From Exiguobacterium oxidotolerans JCM 12280 (lineage in GTDB: Bacteria > Bacillota > Bacilli > Exiguobacteriales > Exiguobacteriaceae): DNA of 64,000 nt. Below the pieces are notes generated by a model. It ran no database searches, was not told the DNA's origin, and saw only the letters and a list, made by a program, of their open reading frames with translations. The stretch covers positions 930,001 to 994,000 of the forward strand of contig NZ_JNIS01000001.1 of NCBI RefSeq assembly GCF_000702625.1, given 5' to 3'. This document shows positions 44,989 through 53,494 of this stretch, in pieces. The position numbers and the translations under genes were made by a program. The stretch's first letter is position 1. Each line of letters starts with the position of its first letter.

Positions 44989-45885
44989 TTGTTGAAGAAA
45001 CATCGCAAGAAAATCATCGGGGGATTGATCCTCGTCATCGTTCTTTTGTTGATTGCTCTCGTCGGAATTTCTGCTTATGTCGGGTCGTCCTTAACGAAAC
45101 CGGAACGGGAAGCATTGACGACGAACCCTAAAAAAGCGGAAAAACTGGCTTATGAAGACGTCTCCTTCCGCTCGCTAAAAGATCGCACGCGCTTATCCGG
45201 CTGGTGGATTCCGAGTGAGGACGCGAAACTGACAATCGTCTTTGCTCACGGCTATGGGAAAAACCGGGAACAGACGGATGTCCCCATCTTCCCGCTCTTC
45301 AAAAAATTTCATGATGCCGGCTACAACGTCTTAACATTTGATTTCCGCGGGTCCGGGATCTCGGAAGGAAAACGTGTCACAGTCGGGGCGAAAGAACAAG
45401 ATGACTTGCTGACAGCTGTCAGCTATGCCAAATCACGTGCGTCAGAGCCGGTTGTCCTCTATGGGATCTCAATGGGCGCTTCGACTGCCCTCGTCACGGC
45501 TCCAAAAGCAGATGTCGCTGGTGTCATCGCAGATAGTCCGTTCAGTGATTTAGAAAATTATTTAGAAACGAACCTCCCCGTCTGGAGCGGGTTACCGAAC
45601 TTCCCGTTCACACCCGTCATCCTGCAAGTGACGCCTCCACTGACAGGACTGAACCCGGAACGCGTCCAACCGATTGAAGCGATTCGACGGATTGATCTTC
45701 CCATCTTGATGATTCATGGCAAGGACGATGATGCGATTCCGGTCACGGAAAGCATGCGCCTTCAAAAAGCGGCGCCACATTCTGAGCTTTATGTGACGGA
45801 AAACGGCGGACATGTCCAGTCTTATGCCCATGACCGCAAAGCCTATGAAGACAAGGTCCTATCTTATTTAGAAGACATCAAATGA
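44989..45885 (+). CDS. Membrane-anchored alpha/beta hydrolase
   Basis: 298 residues. N-terminal anchor about 9-31, then an alpha/beta hydrolase domain: oxyanion region VFAHGYGKN, nucleophile Ser in GISMGAS near 160, acid Asp in GKDDDAIPV near 245, His in NGGHVQSY near 275. Similar to BEM46/YqkD-like hydrolases; substrate unknown. Starts with TTG at 44989, GGGAG being 8 nt upstream; another TTG follows directly. Confidence 0.87.
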   Translation: MLKKHRKKIIGGLILVIVLLLIALVGISAYVGSSLTKPEREALTTNPKKAEKLAYEDVSFRSLKDRTRLSGWWIPSEDAKLTIVFAHGYGKNREQTDVPIFPLFKKFHDAGYNVLTFDFRGSGISEGKRVTVGAKEQDDLLTAVSYAKSRASEPVVLYGISMGASTALVTAPKADVAGVIADSPFSDLENYLETNLPVWSGLPNFPFTPVILQVTPPLTGLNPERVQPIEAIRRIDLPILMIHGKDDDAIPVTESMRLQKAAPHSELYVTENGGHVQSYAHDRKAYEDKVLSYLEDIK

Positions 45886-45947
45886 TTGTATTAACCTTGC
45901 CTAAAAAAGAGGATTCATACGCCGATTCAGATTGGAGTACGGTAAAT

Positions 45948-46121
45948 ATGAACACACTTTTAATTCTTTTAATGCTTATTCTTACATTCGTGATTGTCAG
46001 TCTAGGTATATTCTTTTTAAAGTTTTCCGCTACTCCCAATCCATCGACACGCGTCTCCGGATTGATTTTAGTCGGCGCCGGAGCCATCGGTTGTATCGTA
46101 TACGTTGTAGCAACTCTTTAA
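45948..46121 (+). CDS. Small two-helix membrane protein
   Basis: 57 residues (MNTLLILLMLILTFVIVSLG...) with two membrane segments, about 3-25 and 37-55. The ATG at 45948 has GGAG 10 nt upstream. The frame is open back to an ATG at 45882 overlapping the hydrolase stop, which would add 22 polar residues but has no ribosome site. Unknown function; it is co-oriented with the hydrolase gene. Confidence 0.55.
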   Translation: MNTLLILLMLILTFVIVSLGIFFLKFSATPNPSTRVSGLILVGAGAIGCIVYVVATL

Positions 46122-46273
46122 TTAAGGAACAGTCGCTGTATCTTCAATCTCTTAATCCAGAAAAAAGAGTCAATCCAAGCTGATTTTGTATCAGTAGGGT
46201 AGACTCTTTTTTGTTTGGGACGACTTCACTAAAATGATTCGAAGTAGAGAAAAACACGGCGACTACGCTCAGA

Positions 46274-46630
46274 CCTTAGACAAATGCTTATGAAGCGTGA
46301 ACATGCTATATCTAGATACGACCCGTTCGCGCTTCCCTGTCTCGCCTCGTCTTCAAAGCGACAATCTTCCGCGCCGCTACAGCAAAGCTGCAGGGTCGCG
46401 ACGGATTGTGCTCTAAACCGCCTGCATGTCTGGATTTCTGTCACGGTATTACCTAAAAAGCGTCACGTTTCGTTGACTCCTACGGGAAAAAGTGCGTTTT
46501 CAACGCACTTTCAGAGGCAGGCAAGACCCTGCTCGTTGTCCGTAAGGATCAAGGAGCAACGGCTTGCGCCTCGTCCGAGGAAAGCAACGAAAAAAGAGAC
46601 GCTTTCTCTCCTGATAGTTCGTTGTCTACA
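46274..46630 (+). mobile_element. MITE-like element A containing structured repeat copy 3
   Basis: About 357 bp bounded by imperfect inverted repeats (TTAGACAAA left, TTGTCTACA right). The left part (about 46300-46450; GCTTCCCTGTCTCGCCTCG, CGCCGCTACAGCAAAGCTGCAG) recurs almost unchanged, in reverse, at 60.35-60.53 kb. The right part, 46457-46606, is a copy of the structured repeat: stems AAAGCGTC/GACGCTTT and AAAGTGCGTT/AACGCACTTT, boxes GACTCCTACGGGAAAA, AGGCAAGACCC, GGCTTGCGCC and CCGAGGAAAGC. No transposase. Not an insertion sequence known to me. Confidence 0.6.
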
Positions 46631-46775
46631 GTCTGAGTACGTTTTTAACGCACTTTCAAAATCAGGCAAGACCCTGCTCGTTGTCCGTTAGGACCAAGGA
46701 GCAACGGCTTGCGCCTCGTCCGAGGAAAGCAACGAAAAAAGAGACACTTTCTCTCCCGATTACACGTTGTCCACA
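46631..46775 (+). repeat. Partial tandem copy of the element's right end (structured repeat copy 4)
   Basis: Repeats the last about 140 bp of element A (AACGCACTTTCAAAATCAGG, AGACCCTGCTCGTTGTCCGT, CCGAGGAAAGCAACGAAAAA) and ends with a second inverted-repeat end, GTTGTCCACA. The GACTCCT box is missing, so this copy lacks its 5' conserved box. Confidence 0.6.
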
Positions 46776-46844
46776 CGTTTAAACCCAGCTACTACACTGT
46801 CCAGAAACCGCGGCAGAACATTAAAGTTTCAGACTCTTGCTAAC

Positions 46845-46900
46845 GACAAAAAACACTTACCCACATGCCTCATCCTGCCAAGCGTCGTGTGTAAGTGTTC
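46845..46900 (-). terminator. Terminator of the phytoene/squalene synthase gene
   Basis: AACACTTACACAC...GTGGGTAAGTGTT followed by TTTTTG on the minus strand, with a loop of about 22 nt. The 800-bp gap here holds only this hairpin and the repeat element. Confidence 0.7.
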
Positions 46901-46920
46901 ATTCTCTTTTAATTATTTCA

Positions 46921-47745
46921 TTATCGTTTTAAAACCGCACTTCCGACGATTTTCAAGACTTCCGGTCGACTGAGCTTCTCTTTTCCCCGAGCGAGCGCAT
47001 CCAGCGTCCCATGTGCGAGGGCAAGTGGAATCTTACAAAACTCATAGATCGTCGTCTCTTTCGGAATCGACGCGAGATACAAATCCGCTTCCGCTAAATT
47101 ATCTTGCGCGTACGTAAACATCGTCTCCGTCGTCCAACCGGGTGGGAAGTATCCGACACCACGTTCTGCGTCTTCTTGTTGGTTCCGTAAGATGTTAACT
47201 GCTTGGAGTCCCCGACCAAAACCAATCGCCTGTTGTTTATCCGTGACGATACCCGCTTTCCAGTACCAAATATCTGACAACATGACACCGACGAGTCCGG
47301 CAACATAATACGTGTACTCATCAAGGTCAGCTTCCGTCTCGACCGTCCAGTCACGCTCTGCCCAGACAGCCATTCCCTCTGCCATTTCTGCCGTTGATTC
47401 AAGGACTTTCGCCCGAATCCCCGTCGGACAGTAAGCAATCCATTCCGCAAGACGAAGAGTCACTTCCGGCAACTGATTCGCATACGGTGCAATCAATGCT
47501 TGATAAGCAGCTCCCGAAAACGTTCCACGCATCTGGAGTGCCGTCTCCCGAAGGAGCGTCGTCTTGACGTCTGTCGGCAAGTCTTCATGGTCCTCAATCT
47601 CATCAATCGCACGCATGCACAGATAGGCAGACCCGACTGCCTCTTGCAGTTCTTGTGATAGGCGACTGATTGGTATATAAAAGGTTCGGCTCGTCGCTTT
47701 TAGTACACGATTCGCATCTTTTTTCAGCTGCTTCGTCTCATTCAT
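46921..47745 (-). CDS. Squalene/phytoene synthase family protein
   Basis: 274 residues. Asp-rich motifs DEIEDHED near residue 48 and NILRNQQEDAERGVGYFP near 190, plus YTYYVAGLVG near 145, are those of head-to-head prenyl synthases. Possible products are C30 carotenoid precursors (CrtM type) or squalene; B. subtilis YisP is a family member with another activity. The second motif reads NQQED where NxxRDxxED is usual, with R-N replacing R-D, so activity should be checked. Stands alone: no other carotenoid genes nearby. GGGAG upstream of the ATG. Confidence 0.85.
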   Translation of the reverse strand: MNETKQLKKDANRVLKATSRTFYIPISRLSQELQEAVGSAYLCMRAIDEIEDHEDLPTDVKTTLLRETALQMRGTFSGAAYQALIAPYANQLPEVTLRLAEWIAYCPTGIRAKVLESTAEMAEGMAVWAERDWTVETEADLDEYTYYVAGLVGVMLSDIWYWKAGIVTDKQQAIGFGRGLQAVNILRNQQEDAERGVGYFPPGWTTETMFTYAQDNLAEADLYLASIPKETTIYEFCKIPLALAHGTLDALARGKEKLSRPEVLKIVGSAVLKR

Positions 47746-47836
47746 TGCTTACACTCCCTCTTTGTCTAAAAAGGTTTCTTTTCTCTACATTACTATACAC
47801 GATTCGAAAGAAATGAGCATTTTTTTCGTGGAAATG

Positions 47837-47876
47837 AAAAAAACTTCTTTTGAACGCTTACGCACAAAAGAAGTTC
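47837..47876 (-). terminator. Terminator after csrA
   Basis: AACTTCTTTTG...CAAAAGAAGTT followed by TTTTTTC on the minus strand, an 11-bp perfect stem. Confidence 0.9.
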
Positions 47877-47882
47877 ACCCCA

Positions 47883-48107
47883 TTATTCAGAACGCTGTTT
47901 TAACAACTGACTCATTAATCCTGTACTGCGAGACGCTTCCGCATTCTCATCTTGGATAGCGAGATAAATTTCTTTCCGATGGATGTCAATATGGCGTGGC
48001 GCATCGATTCCGAGTTTAATTTGGTCCCCTTCGATTGCAAGAACCGTCAACTCGATATCGTCCCCGATCTGAATCGCTTCGCCCGTTTTTCGTTTTAAGA
48101 CGAGCAT
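47883..48107 (-). CDS. csrA: Carbon storage regulator CsrA
   Basis: 74 residues; [23 protein letters not shown] and the RNA-binding strand [16 protein letters not shown] are typical. It binds GGA motifs in the flagellin leader and blocks translation until titrated by FliW. Its ATG overlaps the fliW stop (TGATG), so the antagonist pair is coupled. Last gene of the flg-fliW-csrA cluster. Confidence 0.97.
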   Translation of the reverse strand: MLVLKRKTGEAIQIGDDIELTVLAIEGDQIKLGIDAPRHIDIHRKEIYLAIQDENAEASRSTGLMSQLLKQRSE

Positions 48108-48547
48108 CAGCGACCACCTACTTCCGTTAGACTACCAATCACATGCCGGTTCGAATACGTTTCATCAAGGATGACTTGCTTCGCTTGCCGACGTTTCGTC
48201 TCCATGACGAACGGTGCGCGTAAGTTCGTCGTCGATTCCTCGAACCGCTCACGTAACGTGACCGTCGTATAGACAGCGACTTGTGCCGTATCTTGGATAC
48301 CGAGTTGTTCTTTCGCTGATTCTGGTAATTCAAAGACATACTCCGGATCAATCCAAAACGGATTCGTCACGACGAATGCGCATTCTGCTTGATCAATCGA
48401 TTGGAAGGACCAGAACGGAATGCCTTCTCCGAACGGTAATAAGATAAAACGACGTGCCTCTGGAAAACCGGGTACTTCGGAAGCGAACGTGATGATTTCA
48501 CTTTCCTCGATTTGAACCGTTCCAAAAAAATCTGTTTCGATCTGCAT
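48107..48547 (-). CDS. fliW: Flagellar assembly factor FliW
   Basis: 146 residues from the ATG at 48547 (AAGGA 7 nt upstream). [34 protein letters not shown] is the family N-terminus. FliW binds flagellin or CsrA in a partner switch, releasing CsrA repression of hag when flagellin is exported. With csrA and the GGA-rich hag leader in the same window, this circuit is very likely functional here. Confidence 0.96.
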   Translation of the reverse strand: MQIETDFFGTVQIEESEIITFASEVPGFPEARRFILLPFGEGIPFWSFQSIDQAECAFVVTNPFWIDPEYVFELPESAKEQLGIQDTAQVAVYTTVTLRERFEESTTNLRAPFVMETKRRQAKQVILDETYSNRHVIGSLTEVGGR

Positions 48548-48551
48548 GTGA

Positions 48552-49130
48552 TTATCCTTCCCCATCGAATATGCCGCCGACTGGCCACATATCCAGTTGA
48601 TTTTGTTCCCGTAGGTAAATTTCTGTCGTGCCTGGCGTGACGTTTAATTCCGGTCGATGCATCTCAACATCGATTTGCGGTTTTTGCGCCGTATAGTTGA
48701 CGCGGACCTCTGCCGGTGTGTAATTGATTTTGACCCGGTCGAGACTGCGTGGCGTAAAGCCGAGTGTCGTCACCTCTGCCGGTGGTGCTTGCCGGGACGT
48801 CGCGATACGAGCGACGGCATCTCCCCGTTGCTCGATCCGCATCAACTGATCCCCTTCAGCGGCTGCCCGCCCGACTGCTTGTTGTCCCATTTGTCGTCCG
48901 TAATCAGCATAACGCTGAACGGATTCAAATGCCGGGATTCGTCCGATTTCAGTCCACGCCTGGGACGAATCAATTTCGAGTCGTGCCGCGACCGTTTCGA
49001 GCGACAGCTCGCCTTTCGGTTGCTCGATTGACAAAGAGGCTTGTTGTTGGTGTTGTTCAAGTGTCGCCCGTGTCGTATTGATACCGATTTTAGCAGACGT
49101 TTGACGCATTTCAAGATGCGGAAGGTTCAT
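48552..49130 (-). CDS. DUF6470 family protein (YviE-like)
   Basis: 192 residues beginning MNLPHLEMRQTSAKIGINTTRATLEQHQQQASLSIEQPKGELSLE, as in YviE, which lies between flgL and fliW in B. subtilis. Rich in Gln and Glu, no membrane segment. Function unknown. GGAGGTGACGGGAG precedes the ATG. Confidence 0.88.
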   Translation of the reverse strand: MNLPHLEMRQTSAKIGINTTRATLEQHQQQASLSIEQPKGELSLETVAARLEIDSSQAWTEIGRIPAFESVQRYADYGRQMGQQAVGRAAAEGDQLMRIEQRGDAVARIATSRQAPPAEVTTLGFTPRSLDRVKINYTPAEVRVNYTAQKPQIDVEMHRPELNVTPGTTEIYLREQNQLDMWPVGGIFDGEG

Positions 49131-49144
49131 CTCCCGTCACCTCC

Positions 49145-50104
49145 TTAACGTAGGAAATCGAGTAGTGTCGGTTGAATGATTCGCGCCCCGGCACTGAGTG
49201 CGGCCCGGTGAAGCGTCTCGTACGATTTGAGTTCCATGATGACTTTTTCCGCTTCGATGTCCTCGTTATCCGACATGACGGACTTCGCGATGATTTCTTG
49301 ATCTTCAAGGCGTGACGCATTCAGTTCAAGACGATTGACGCGTGCTCCGAGGTCCGCTCGTGTCTCGACCGTTTGATTCAGCATCGTGTCTAAATCCTTT
49401 AGCATCCCTGACAACTCGGCTCCATTGTTTGAGCTATCGACGGCTCCCGTGTCTGAGACACCACCGAGCGCATCATATAATTTTTTAAGTGTTGTAAACG
49501 TCTCTGCGCTAAACACGCTCGTCGGTGAGACGTTGACCTGGACTTCAATCCCTGACGACACTTCATAGCGGATTACTTCGCTGTCTTTACCGGCCGGGTT
49601 CCCGTCCGTAAAGACCGTATCGACAGACTTACCGGGCGTCGCTAAATACTCTTTTAGACCTTCCATCGAAACGAACGGTTGATCCGTTTTCGTTCCGTTG
49701 AAGATGACTTTTTCATTGTACTTCGTGTTGGCGAGTGTCCCGATGTGTTCAATCAGTTGCCCGACCTCACTTTGAATTGCTTTTCGTTGTGTCGCGTCAT
49801 ACGTATCCGTTGCTGCTTGCGTCGTCAATTCACGAACGCGACTCATCGCCGACGTCACTTCGTTCAGTGCCGAATCCGTCAAGTCCATCCAACCTGTCGC
49901 TTCGTTGACGTTCTTTTTGAACTGTTCGACTTCACGGACTTCTGTCCGGTAACGAATCCCTTGCATCGCGACGACCGGGTCTTCTGAGGGACGTTGGATT
50001 TTTTTACCGCTGATCAATTGCTCTTGTAACGTGCTTAATTTTTGGTAGCTTGACGATAAATGTCCGATATTCGTTTTCGTCAGCATCGTTTGCGTTACTC
50101 TCAT
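49145..50104 (-). CDS. flgL: Hook-filament junction protein FlgL (HAP3)
   Basis: 319 residues with flagellin-like ends: MRVTQTMLTKTNIGHLSSSYQKLSTLQEQLISGKKIQRPSEDPV and LEDQEIIAKSVMSDNEDIEAEKVIMELKSYETLHRAALSAGARIIQPTLLDFLR (in shorter segments). Links FlgK to the filament. Eight nt after flgK. Confidence 0.95.
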   Translation of the reverse strand: MRVTQTMLTKTNIGHLSSSYQKLSTLQEQLISGKKIQRPSEDPVVAMQGIRYRTEVREVEQFKKNVNEATGWMDLTDSALNEVTSAMSRVRELTTQAATDTYDATQRKAIQSEVGQLIEHIGTLANTKYNEKVIFNGTKTDQPFVSMEGLKEYLATPGKSVDTVFTDGNPAGKDSEVIRYEVSSGIEVQVNVSPTSVFSAETFTTLKKLYDALGGVSDTGAVDSSNNGAELSGMLKDLDTMLNQTVETRADLGARVNRLELNASRLEDQEIIAKSVMSDNEDIEAEKVIMELKSYETLHRAALSAGARIIQPTLLDFLR

Positions 50105-50111
50105 TTAGTCA

Positions 50112-51638
50112 TCACCGTCCTACGATTCCCATACCGTTGATGATCTTATCGAGCATCTCATCAACCGTCGTGATATTACGCGCTGCCGCGTTGTAAGCAT
50201 GTTGGTACTGAATCATCATCGTCATCTCTTCATCGATTGAGACAGCCGAGACTGACATACGGCGCTGTTCCGCGCTTTCCATCAAGACGGCCGAGCTTTG
50301 CCCGAGTCGCGCGACTTGGTCGGTCGCGACCGCCATGTCACCGATGACGTTTTGATAAAAGGAACCGATTGTCGTTGTCGTATCCGACTGGTCGAAACGA
50401 ATGCTTGCCGTCTTCATGTTGGCGAGCTTCAAGGCACCGGCGCTGTCCCCGATGTTTCCATCCGTCGACGTCGCGATGTTATCGAGACTTTTCTTGATTT
50501 CGCTTCCGAGTGCGATCGTCTTCGCCGTGATCGGACCGTTGGATGAACCGAAAAATTCGTTTGTCCCGTTCGTCCCGTCTTTTTTAAGATTCCCTGCGTG
50601 GGCTGTGTTGAAGGCTTCGGCAAAGGTTGCTGCCATCTCATCGAGGTGCCCTTGCATGTTGACGTATTCGCCTGTTGCTTGACCATTCTCGACATGACCA
50701 TACATCTCGATCAGACCGATTAATCGACCTGATGAGAAGCCGCCTGCTGCATCAAATGAAATCGTTTGTGAATCTGTCTTAAACCCTGTATAAAGTCCGT
50801 TCGCATCGGTCGTAAACGTGAGTGTACCGGCCTTCGGTAAATCCGAGTCGACTGCAAGCAACTTATCGCCGTTCGGTAGTTTAATCCGGACATCGATCCG
50901 TCCTTCTGCCGTTTTGACGGTATTTCCGAGCTGCCCTTGCTGGATCGCATCGCTGTCGACGGAGACTTTTTCAAAGTCGACATATTCAGCGAGCTCATCA
51001 AAGTAACGGTCCCGCTCATCATAGAGCGCATTCGGTAAGACACCGAGCGGCTCAACCGTATGGATTTCCGCATTGATATTGTGAATTTTTTTGAACAAAT
51101 CGTTGACTTTTTTCGTCGAGACGTCGATTTCGCTTTTCAGGTCACCTTGCACTTGATTAAGCGCCTTCGCCATGTAGTTGAACGTTTGCGTCAAGGTTTC
51201 TGCTTTTTGACGGACGACACTGCGCGCCCCGGAATCTTGCGGATTCGTCGACAGTGTTTGGAGCGACTCCCAAAATCCATCAAAAGCTTTTGATAGACCG
51301 GTATCCGACGGTTCATTGATGATGTCTTCCATTCGGCCGAATGCCGCTTCTTTCGTACCATAGTATGATGTCTTCGTCGCTTCGTCGCGATACTGTTTAT
51401 CGAGCATCACGTCACGCACCCGTTCAAGCAATTCCCCTTTGACGCCTGTGCCGATTTGCCCCATCTTGCCTGTTCCGATCGACATCGAGAGTTGCTCTGT
51501 CGTCGCCATGATTAAGCGTTGACGTGAAAAACCAGCCGTTCCGGCGTTCGCAATGTTGTTTCCTGTCGATTGGAGCGCCCATTGGTTCGTCGTCAGTGCC
51601 CGACGTCCAGTCTCAAGCCCCATAAAAGTTGATGCCAT
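50112..51638 (-). CDS. flgK: Hook-associated protein FlgK (HAP1)
   Basis: 508 residues. N-terminus [20 protein letters not shown] with the [12 protein letters not shown] flagellar rod/hook motif near residue 32, and C-terminus [38 protein letters not shown]-like sequence. Forms the first junction ring between hook and filament. Follows flgN by 12 nt. Confidence 0.95.
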   Translation of the reverse strand: [508 protein letters not shown]

Positions 51639-51650
51639 TCGTCTACCTCC

Positions 51651-52058
51651 TTAAGCATTCCGGTTGAAGTGTGTGCGGTCGAGTGCGGACTGACCATATG
51701 TAAAATCATCAGCTTCCGGGATCAGCAATTGTAAGTGCCAATCGAGATAATGAAGCGATTGTTCGAGTAATTCAGCGTTCAGGTCGTTCAGTCGTTTGAG
51801 CTGACCGATCGTCTGTAACAAGCGGCGTAATGAAGCGACATCCTCCGGGTGATCTTGTAACCACTCCGTCATCGTCACCTGTCCCATCCGTTCAAGCCGT
51901 TGTTGTTCGAGCTGTTCGATCCGTTTCAGATGTACCGGTTCTTCTTTGACGATTTGTGAGAGTCGCTTCATATCATTTTGAATCAAGACTGTCTTTTTTT
52001 CTTTTGCGAGATTCAATAAAGCATCGTGCTCACTTACGAGTTGTTCAAGGATTTCCAT
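51651..52058 (-). CDS. flgN: FlgN-like export chaperone
   Basis: 135 residues, wholly helical (LVSEHDALLNLAKEKKTVLIQNDMKRLSQIVKEE; LQTIGQLKRLNDLNAELLEQSLHYLDWHLQLL), the FlgN fold, and located directly before flgK and flgL, its usual clients. Equals yvyG in B. subtilis. GAGGAGG precedes the ATG. Confidence 0.9.
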   Translation of the reverse strand: MEILEQLVSEHDALLNLAKEKKTVLIQNDMKRLSQIVKEEPVHLKRIEQLEQQRLERMGQVTMTEWLQDHPEDVASLRRLLQTIGQLKRLNDLNAELLEQSLHYLDWHLQLLIPEADDFTYGQSALDRTHFNRNA

Positions 52059-52091
52059 CCGATTGCCTCCTCACAGTTTGCTCTTCATATA

Positions 52092-52126
52092 AAAAGCGAC
52101 CCGCGCATCCGTGCCCCGAGTCGCCT
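52092..52126 (-). terminator. Hairpin terminator between flgM and flgN
   Basis: GCGAC...GTCGC with further G-C pairs inside, followed by TTTTT on the minus strand. It would separate yvyF-flgM from flgN-flgK-flgL or set their ratio. Confidence 0.65.
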
Positions 52127-52147
52127 CTACTGTCCTAGTTGTCCCTG

Positions 52148-52396
52148 TTACAAGTTCAAAAAACGCTCCGCGATTTTTTTCGCGTCTGGTTTATAGGTTC
52201 CATCCTGAATGGCTTGACGAAGGGATTCGATTTTTTCGGTCCGTGCTGTGGGTGTCTCATTGAAACGCGCACGCGCTTCACTCGAGATTGTCACTTCATC
52301 CGGCCGATTCGTACGTTTTGCTTCTGTTCCTTCTACTGCTTGATTTCTTTCGTACGCTTTAGGCATATTCACCCATTTCGTAGAATCAATTCGCAT
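52148..52396 (-). CDS. flgM: Anti-sigma factor FlgM
   Basis: 82 residues; the C-terminal part RTEKIESLRQAIQDGTYKPDAKKIAERFL is the sigma-binding segment typical of FlgM. It holds sigma-D inactive until exported or released. Behind a sigma-D type promoter upstream of yvyF, giving feedback. AGGTG precedes the ATG. Confidence 0.93.
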   Translation of the reverse strand: MRIDSTKWVNMPKAYERNQAVEGTEAKRTNRPDEVTISSEARARFNETPTARTEKIESLRQAIQDGTYKPDAKKIAERFLNL

Positions 52397-52432
52397 GTGA
52401 ACACCTGCTTTCTAGATTACAAGATTCTTAAT

Positions 52433-52813
52433 TCATGTTCGATACGTTCTCGGTTTCGAAGGGGCAGAAGAATCTAGCATCGCTTGGGCGAGGTCGCGTC
52501 GTAATTTCTCACGACAATCGGCACAGATTGTACCGTCACGGGAAGGTTTCCCGCAACTCTCACACGTGATTTCCATCTGTGTGATTTCTGACATCAGTAA
52601 ACGCCCATCCCTAATGTACCGGAGGACTGTTTCTCGTTTGACCCCGACCGCTTGCTCAACATCAATAGGTGAGGTTCGGATTTTCCGCCGTTCTCGCAGG
52701 AACTCACGCACCTTCTCAAAATCAGTATGATCTTTCCTAATGCAATCGATGCACAGGTCAGAAGATTGACGAACAAATAATTTCCCGCAAGATTTGCAGT
52801 TTAATACATCCAT
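52433..52813 (-). CDS. yvyF: Flagellar operon protein YvyF
   Basis: 126 residues. Two zinc-finger-like CxxC pairs at each end: CKSCGKLF and CIDC, then CESCGKPS and CADC; a central helix-turn-helix-like stretch SPIDVEQAVGVKRETVLRYIRDGRL. This fits the flagellar-operon family TIGR03826. The ATG at 52813 is preferred, with GAGGTG 6 nt upstream; a GTG at 52822 is possible. Located before flgM as in B. subtilis. Confidence 0.9.
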   Translation of the reverse strand: MDVLNCKSCGKLFVRQSSDLCIDCIRKDHTDFEKVREFLRERRKIRTSPIDVEQAVGVKRETVLRYIRDGRLLMSEITQMEITCESCGKPSRDGTICADCREKLRRDLAQAMLDSSAPSKPRTYRT

Positions 52814-52832
52814 TTCCTTCACCTCATTATGA

Positions 52833-52859
52833 ATATCGGCAGAAATGAAGAATTCTTAA
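52833..52859 (-). promoter_or_regulatory. Sigma-D promoter of yvyF-flgM
   Basis: TTAA, 15-nt spacer, GCCGATAT on the minus strand: a perfect -10 and 3 of 4 at the -35. It overlaps the last codons of comFC. Confidence 0.8.
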
Positions 52860-53494
52860 ACACTTCGAAATAAAGTTACGGCAGAAATTTCTTTTGCACC
52901 GGCTTCACGTAGTCGCAAAGCCGCTTGATGCAAGGTCGTTCCCGTCGTATACACATCATCGACGAGTAAAATCGTTTTCCCCTCGACGGAAGTGATCACT
53001 TCATACGGATTGGCTCGAGACAGGCGCTCTCGCCTTGCCTTGCGACTTTGCGCCGGACCATCTGAACGTGCCAAACACAATGCGACCTTTCCACGCATCA
53101 TCCGGGCGATGCCTTCCGCCTGATTGAAACGCCGTTCACTCAGACGCTCTCGACTGAGCGGAATCGGCACAATGAAATCCTGTTTCACTTTTACCTTCTT
53201 CAGCTCTTCTTTAAACACGTCCAACAGTGCCGTATCCCCTAAAAACTTATAGCGCTTCAAAAAATCCTTTGCGGTTGCCTCATATAAAAACAATGGGTCC
53301 GTCTTCAAATCATGACCGAGTCGCCGCCACTGCTGACAATCACTGCAAAGGGTGAGACCCGGTTTTCCACAGTCCGTGCATTCCCCTCTTTTTACAAACT
53401 TTATTTTACAGGTTCGACATACCGTTTGCCTAGTCCATACGTTCGACAATGACCAGCTCGGTACAAAAAATTGGTGGCAAAGCAGACAGTTCAT
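52856..53494 (-). CDS. comFC: Competence protein ComFC (phosphoribosyltransferase fold)
   Basis: 212 residues. N-terminal zinc-binding cysteines (CLLCHQFF, CRTCKIKF, CTDCGKPG, CSDCQQW) and a C-terminal type I PRTase domain with the PRPP loop ILLVDDVYTTGTTL near 175. Needed with ComFA for DNA import to the cytoplasm. Start overlaps the comFA stop by 4 nt. Confidence 0.95.
   Translation of the reverse strand: MNCLLCHQFFVPSWSLSNVWTRQTVCRTCKIKFVKRGECTDCGKPGLTLCSDCQQWRRLGHDLKTDPLFLYEATAKDFLKRYKFLGDTALLDVFKEELKKVKVKQDFIVPIPLSRERLSERRFNQAEGIARMMRGKVALCLARSDGPAQSRKARRERLSRANPYEVITSVEGKTILLVDDVYTTGTTLHQAALRLREAGAKEISAVTLFRSV

Noticed and set aside
46284-46691. 135-codon ORF across element A
   Set aside because: It spans the structured repeat and its tandem remnant, has no ribosome site, and the protein is not alike in the other copies.
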